From NCBI RefSeq assembly GCF_000717595.1, contig NZ_JNZO01000035.1, forward strand, positions 1 through 64,000: a DNA stretch of 64,000 nucleotides, read 5' to 3'. The notes beneath the pieces are model-generated. The model was not told the DNA's origin and did not search any database. It saw nothing but the letters and a program-made list of their open reading frames with translations. The stretch is from Streptomyces flavochromogenes. Its GTDB lineage: Bacteria; Actinomycetota; Actinomycetes; Streptomycetales; Streptomycetaceae. A program made the position numbers and the translations under genes. The first letter of the stretch is position 1; the number at the start of each line of letters is the position of its first letter. Below, piece by piece: positions 61,113 to 64,000 of the stretch.

Positions 61113-61438
61113 CGCGCGCCCTTGGACGGCGCCCCGGCCCACCCCCCGCGTGGGCCGGAGCCCGCCGGCTCGAATGGCCCACCGTGCGGACCGGGCTGGA
61201 CGGGCCCGCGCGTGCGGACCGGGCCCCGCCGGGCCCTCACCACCCACCCGCGCGAACACGCGCCGGGGACGCGGCCCCGCCGTGCGGGCCGCCTGGGCCC
61301 GGCAGAGGGCGCCGTTCCGTTGTGCCCAGACTCCGTCCGGGGGACCCCCAGGGCCCGGCGGAACAGATGCCCACAACGCGGGCGCGCGGCGAGGGGCCCG
61401 GGGTGTGGCCCCGGGCCCCTCGGCCGTGCGGACGGCGA
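61113..61438. other. gene-free GC-rich region before hppD terminator
   Basis: I see no gene. The region is about 80% GC and contains a 19-nt sequence (GCGCCGTTCCGTTGTGCCC, 61309-61327) repeated exactly at 41031-41049, and the hppD terminator hairpin at 61389-61421. Confidence 0.65.
61389..61421 (-). terminator. terminator after hppD
   Basis: CGAGGGGCCCGGGG-TGTGG-CCCCGGGCCCCTCG forms a 14-bp perfect stem 17 bp beyond the hppD stop. There is no T run. This is a strong hairpin of the type common in Streptomyces. Confidence 0.85.
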
Positions 61439-62638
<1,200 letters not shown>

Positions 62639-62705
62639 TCATGTTGCACAGCGACGGGCGAGTATGGCCGTGCGACTTGTACATCCTGACCATGGGGAGA
62701 CCGCT

Positions 62706-63173
62706 GTGGCGATCGATCATTTGGACGGCCGGCTCATCACGCTCCTCGCTCGCGAGCCGCGCATCGGGGTCCTGGAGGCCTCCCGGCGGCTCGGGGTGGC
62801 GCGGGGGACGGTGCAGGCTCGGCTCGACCGACTCCAGGCGAGCGGGGTGATCAGGGGTTTCGGTCCGCAGGTGGACCCGGCGGCGCTCGGCTATCCGGTG
62901 ACGGCGTTCGCGACCCTTGAGATCAAGCAGGGGCAGGGAGCCGATGTGCGGGGGCATCTGGCGACGGTCCCGGAGGTGCTGGAGCTGCACACGACGACGG
63001 GCCACGGCGACATGCTCTGCCGCCTCGTCGCCCGTTCGAACGCGGACCTTCAGCGAGTGATCGACAAGGTGGTGGCGTTCGAGGGGATCATGCGGGCGTC
63101 GACGGCGATCGTGATGGAGAACCCGGTGCCCCTGCGGATCATCCCGCTGGTGGAGCAGGCGGCGCAGGAGTAG
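62706..63173 (+). CDS. Lrp/AsnC family transcriptional regulator
   Basis: A 155-residue Lrp-type regulator. The helix-turn-helix is ITLLAREPRIGVLEASRRLG plus VARGTVQARLDRLQASGVIR. The RAM/AsnC effector domain has FATLEIKQGQGADVRGHLAT and ELHTTTGHGDMLCRLVARSN. GTG 62706 follows GGGGAG by 6 nt; an in-frame start at 62664 would add 14 unconserved residues. Divergence from hppD indicates local control of tyrosine catabolism. A GCAAGGTGCGCAA-like sequence around 62607-62620 may be its site. Confidence 0.9.
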   Translation: MAIDHLDGRLITLLAREPRIGVLEASRRLGVARGTVQARLDRLQASGVIRGFGPQVDPAALGYPVTAFATLEIKQGQGADVRGHLATVPEVLELHTTTGHGDMLCRLVARSNADLQRVIDKVVAFEGIMRASTAIVMENPVPLRIIPLVEQAAQE

Positions 63174-63240
63174 GGCGACAGCCACGGGGAGGCGGATGCA
63201 GCAGGGCGACAGCCACGGGGAGGCGGGTGCAGCAGGGCGG
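63172..63240. repeat. 31-bp tandem duplication
   Basis: AGGGCGACAGCCACGGGGAG plus GCGG(A/G)TGCAGC occurs twice head to tail with one mismatch, then a partial third copy (AGGGCGG). It follows the Lrp stop codon and probably arose by slippage. No function is evident. Confidence 0.85.
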
Positions 63241-63259
63241 GAGACACCGGGAGGTTGAC

Positions 63260-63303
63260 GCAAAGGACCAGTTGCAAAGAAACCCTTGCAACTGGTCCTT
63301 TGC
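63260..63303. promoter_or_regulatory. perfect 18-bp inverted repeat operator
   Basis: GCAAAGGACCAGTTGCAA, 8 nt, then TTGCAACTGGTCCTTTGC: a perfect 18-bp inverted repeat ending 17 bp before the ArsR-type regulator start. A promoter TTGCAA-16-TACGCT can be read across its right arm, giving a nearly leaderless transcript. Autorepression by the adjacent regulator is the simplest explanation. Confidence 0.85.
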
Positions 63304-63320
63304 AAGCCTACGCTCGACCC

Positions 63321-63902
63321 ATGCCCGAGCCCGAAGGTTTCCCGACCCGCCCCCTCGACCCGCGCACCCTGCGCGGGCTCGCCCACCCCCTCCGCATCCA
63401 GCTGCTGCGCGCCCTGCGCGCCCACGGCCCCGCCACCGCCTCCCAACTCGCTGAGCGACTGGGCGAGTCCAGCGGAGCCACCAGCTACCACCTGCGCCAG
63501 CTCGCGGCCCACGGCTTCGTCGAGGACGACCCGGCGCGCGGCAAGGGACGGGAGCGGTGGTGGAAGGCCGCCCAGCAGGGCGTGACCGTCGACGAGAGGC
63601 TCTCCCGGAACCCGGACCCGGAGGTCCGCGGCGCTCTCGACCTCTACGTCCACGAGATCGCGACCATCCACACCCAGGAGCTGAGCACCTACCTCGGCAC
63701 CCGGCACGACTGGGGCGACGCCTGGATCGGCGTGTCCGACATGAGCGACTTCACGCTGCGCCTGCCGCCCGAGAAGCTCCGCGAGCTCGACCAGAAGATG
63801 CACGCGCTCATCGAGACGTACCGGGGCATCGAGGAGGCCGACGCGCCGGACGCCGAGCGCGTACGGATCCATCTGCACGCGTTCCCGCAGCACGAGAACT
63901 GA
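63321..63902 (+). CDS. ArsR-type winged-helix transcriptional regulator
   Basis: A 193-residue regulator. The HTH_20/ArsR-like domain is RGLAHPLRIQLLRALRAHGP and QLAERLGESSGATSYHLRQL with the wing EDDPARGKGRERWWKAAQQG. The C-terminal half is helical and ligand-binding or dimerising (ALDLYVHEIATIHTQELSTY). No metal-binding Cys cluster is visible, so it is not a metal sensor of the classic kind. In Streptomyces such genes usually precede an MFS transporter; the next gene starts at 63922. A perfect operator lies directly upstream. Confidence 0.9.
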   Translation: MPEPEGFPTRPLDPRTLRGLAHPLRIQLLRALRAHGPATASQLAERLGESSGATSYHLRQLAAHGFVEDDPARGKGRERWWKAAQQGVTVDERLSRNPDPEVRGALDLYVHEIATIHTQELSTYLGTRHDWGDAWIGVSDMSDFTLRLPPEKLRELDQKMHALIETYRGIEEADAPDAERVRIHLHAFPQHEN

Positions 63903-63921
63903 CGGAAGGAACCACGGAGTC

Positions 63922-64000
63922 ATGCACGCCGACATTCACCTCCAGCTCCATCAGCTGCACGCCGCCGAACTCCACCGCGCGGCCGCCGCCACCGCCCCGC
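63922..64000 (+). CDS. start of a downstream gene, truncated by window end
   Basis: ATG 63922, 19 bp after the regulator stop, opens a frame to the window edge (26 codons, beginning MHADIHLQLHQLHAAELHR). It is His/Ala-rich. The short gap suggests an operon with the ArsR-type regulator. The product cannot be identified from this part. Confidence 0.55.
   Translation, partial: MHADIHLQLHQLHAAELHRAAAATAP

Overview
The window is chromosomal DNA from a Streptomyces (high-GC actinomycete). The evidence is the roughly 70% GC sequence with strongly GC-biased third codon positions, frequent GTG starts, and a run of genus-typical genes: an SsgA-like sporulation protein, DasR-type operators on GlcNAc PTS genes, a class E sortase, DUF2017/ClpS, RDD and DUF6412 proteins. 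From about 36 kb to 63 kb the order (nagF-nagE1-nagE2, MBL hydrolase, PemK-like, cysM-cysO, mec, amino-acid permease, DUF2017-clpS, pncB, pncA, ssgG, FAD oxidase, TPR, hppD, Lrp) looks like the conserved Streptomyces core segment known from the S. coelicolor SCO29xx region. That comparison is from memory, not from an alignment.

Region 1 (1-11.2 kb): a partial secreted protein; a ROK repressor divergent from a Gfo/Idh/MocA oxidoreductase with a co-translated HbpS-like gene; a sortase-anchored choice-of-anchor-A protein; an FAH-family enzyme with a palindromic operator; an accessory YidC with a basic tail next to DUF6412; an HxlR repressor divergent from an MFS pump with a perfect operator; a class E sortase; and a TPR/SEC-C protein.

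Region 2 (11.2-21.5 kb) is the accessory island and the most interesting part. It encodes Vsr endonuclease, a Z1-type SF2 helicase, a PD-(D/E)XK nuclease, a GHKL (MORC/MutL-like) ATPase, an unknown protein, a fusion protein whose C5-cytosine methyltransferase domain has lost the catalytic Cys (Arg instead), and an intact C5-cytosine methyltransferase. The five genes after the helicase are joined by 1-4 nt overlaps or a 9 nt gap. The layout matches the predicted paraMORC restriction-modification class, but the catalytically dead methyltransferase subunit is unusual. The island is followed by about 1 kb of non-coding DNA with a broken small gene and a long inverted repeat, then a winged-helix gene.

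Region 3 (22.5-36 kb): winged-helix protein, DUF445 membrane protein, a three-gene ABC-2 exporter, a class A penicillin-binding protein, a guanidinium exporter behind a guanidine-III riboswitch, a GroES-like protein, DUF3618, Bcp peroxiredoxin, a ProP-type MFS transporter, tRNA-Leu(UAG), RdgB, a lipoprotein and RNase PH.

Region 4 (36-64 kb): the GlcNAc PTS with DasR (dre) sites; the thiocarboxylate cysteine pathway (leader peptide, cysO, cysM, mec), split by a cobalamin-riboswitch-controlled B12 uptake operon whose permease is frameshifted beside an 18-bp tandem repeat; clpS; NAD salvage (pncB, pncA); an M6 protease; two RDD proteins; SsgG-like; a GlcD-like oxidase; hppD divergent from an Lrp regulator; an ArsR-type regulator with a perfect 18-bp inverted-repeat operator; and the start of one more gene. 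No integrase, transposase or CRISPR array was seen.
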